Shown: positions 7,751 through 8,328 of the stretch, one piece after another
How the letters are laid out: each line of letters starts with the position of its first letter
Numbering within the stretch: the first letter of the stretch is position 1
Assembly (NCBI GenBank): GCA_013821025.1
Contig: JACDHN010000097.1
Location: 1-8,328 of the forward strand
DNA: 8,328 nt
Direction of reading: 5' to 3'
Origin: Acidimicrobiia bacterium
GTDB lineage: Bacteria > Actinomycetota > Acidimicrobiia > Acidimicrobiales > Ilumatobacteraceae
The notes under the pieces: generated by a model
Database searches by the model: none
Seen by the model: the letters and a program-made list of their open reading frames with translations, nothing else
Told to the model about the DNA's origin: nothing
Position numbers and translations under genes: made by a program

Positions 7751-7780
7751 GCCGCGGCGCCCTACTGTTCATGACGCGGC
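7738..7780. repeat. Tandem direct repeat, 22-base period, over the lipoprotein start
   Basis: Two 21-base units (7738-7758 and 7760-7780) differ at a single position and are separated by one base. Each contains, on the minus strand, ATGAACAGTAGGG. Because 22 is not a multiple of three, the upstream ATG (7772) is out of frame with the lipoprotein and opens a 10-codon frame ending in TAG at 7742-7740, just inside the lipoprotein gene. The copy nearest the gene supplies its start codon at 7750. Confidence 0.9.
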
Positions 7781-7798
7781 CGGCGAAGGCGCTGGAGC

Positions 7799-8328
7799 TT
7801 ACGTGGCCGTGTCGGCGGCGAAGTCTTCCAGTCGGTGCAGTCGGGGGTCGTTGCTGAAGACTTCGATGGCCGAGTCGGTCGGCAGCCGCAGTCCTCGCTG
7901 CAGGATGCGGGTCTGGGTGTGCTGGTTGTACTCCACGAGCGTGATGGCCCAGCCGTCACGACCGGCACGTGCCGTACGCCCGGAGCGGTGAAGGTAATCC
8001 TTGGCGTCCTTCGCCGGCTCGTAGTGGATCACGGCGCCGATGTCGTCGATGTCGATGCCCCTGGCGGCCACGTCGGTGGCCACGAGCACCGCCAGCTCGC
8101 CGCGGGCGAACTGGCGCATCGCCCGTTCGCGCTGGGACTGTGCCAGATCGCCGTGGATCGCAGCGGCGTCGACGCGAAGGTCGGACAGCGATCGGGCGAC
8201 CCGATCGCAAAGACGCTTCGTCTGGCAGAACAGGAGCAACTTGGGGATCCCCTTGCCGATGGCACCAACAACGCGGTCCTTGTCCATGTGGTGCACGGCG
8301 AGGAACAGGTGATGCATCGTGCCAACAG
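7799..8328 (-). CDS. DEAD-box RNA helicase, C-terminal domain (5' end outside window)
   Basis: The frame is open to the right edge, so this is the second RecA-like domain and tail of a helicase that begins beyond the window. Counting from the first methionine inside the window (8317), it shows helicase motif IV (KLLLFCQTKRLCDRVA, 26-41), the IHGDLAQSQRERAMRQF segment (54-70), motif V (ATDVAARGIDI, 80-90) and motif VI (HRSGRTARAGRDG, 110-122). These bind RNA and complete the ATP site; the DEAD, Walker A and SAT motifs should lie upstream, outside the window. Proteins of this type unwind short RNA duplexes in ribosome assembly or RNA decay. The tail after motif VI is short (about 50 residues) and lacks the basic or RGG-rich extension of some relatives. 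The methionine at 8317 is internal, not the start, because the frame continues upstream with VGT. Which DEAD-box subtype it is cannot be told. Confidence 0.93.
   Translation of the reverse strand, partial: VGTMHHLFLAVHHMDKDRVVGAIGKGIPKLLLFCQTKRLCDRVARSLSDLRVDAAAIHGDLAQSQRERAMRQFARGELAVLVATDVAARGIDIDDIGAVIHYEPAKDAKDYLHRSGRTARAGRDGWAITLVEYNQHTQTRILQRGLRLPTDSAIEVFSNDPRLHRLEDFAADTAT

Overview
The window is a very compact, high-GC stretch of bacterial chromosome. It carries nine protein genes, two of them cut by the window edges, and only about 120 bases lie outside coding sequence. The gene content suggests a free-living actinobacterium: an F420-type luciferase-like oxidoreductase, a nadA-nadB-nadC operon whose products resemble mycobacterial ones as I recall them, GTG starts, stop/start overlaps, and exported proteins with acidic stretches. 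Acidimicrobiia or a relative would fit, but I cannot place it firmly from the sequence alone.

Layout, left to right. At 1-306 (+) is the C-terminal end of an LLM-class F420-dependent oxidoreductase. Its stop codon directly abuts the stop codon of the last gene of a leftward operon. Read right to left, that operon is nadA (4695-3679), nadB (3668-2016), nadC (2006-1077) and an unrecognised single-pass membrane protein (1080-307). Successive junctions are 10 bases, 9 bases, and a 4-base GTGA overlap. NadB oxidises L-aspartate to iminoaspartate, NadA condenses this with dihydroxyacetone phosphate to quinolinate, and NadC converts quinolinate to nicotinate mononucleotide. The complete de novo route from aspartate to NaMN is therefore present.

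A 53-base divergent spacer (4696-4748) separates nadA from the rightward leuC-leuD pair (4749-6143 and 6143-6730), the two subunits of isopropylmalate isomerase in leucine synthesis. Both sides of the spacer have a -10-like hexamer placed so that transcription would begin at or next to the start codon, which suggests leaderless mRNAs.

leuD ends 3 bases from the stop of a convergent gene for a probable lipoprotein (7750-6734), which appears to contain two copies of a Cys-bounded domain. Upstream of it is the C-terminal half of a DEAD-box RNA helicase (8328-7799, cut by the window edge). A 22-base-period tandem duplication covers the lipoprotein start and creates an out-of-frame upstream start codon.

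I saw no mobile element, CRISPR array, RNA gene or defence system. This is mostly an ordinary biosynthetic region. The points worth a second look are the tiny shared divergent promoter, the membrane protein coupled to nadC, the duplicated lipoprotein domain, and the duplicated start site.
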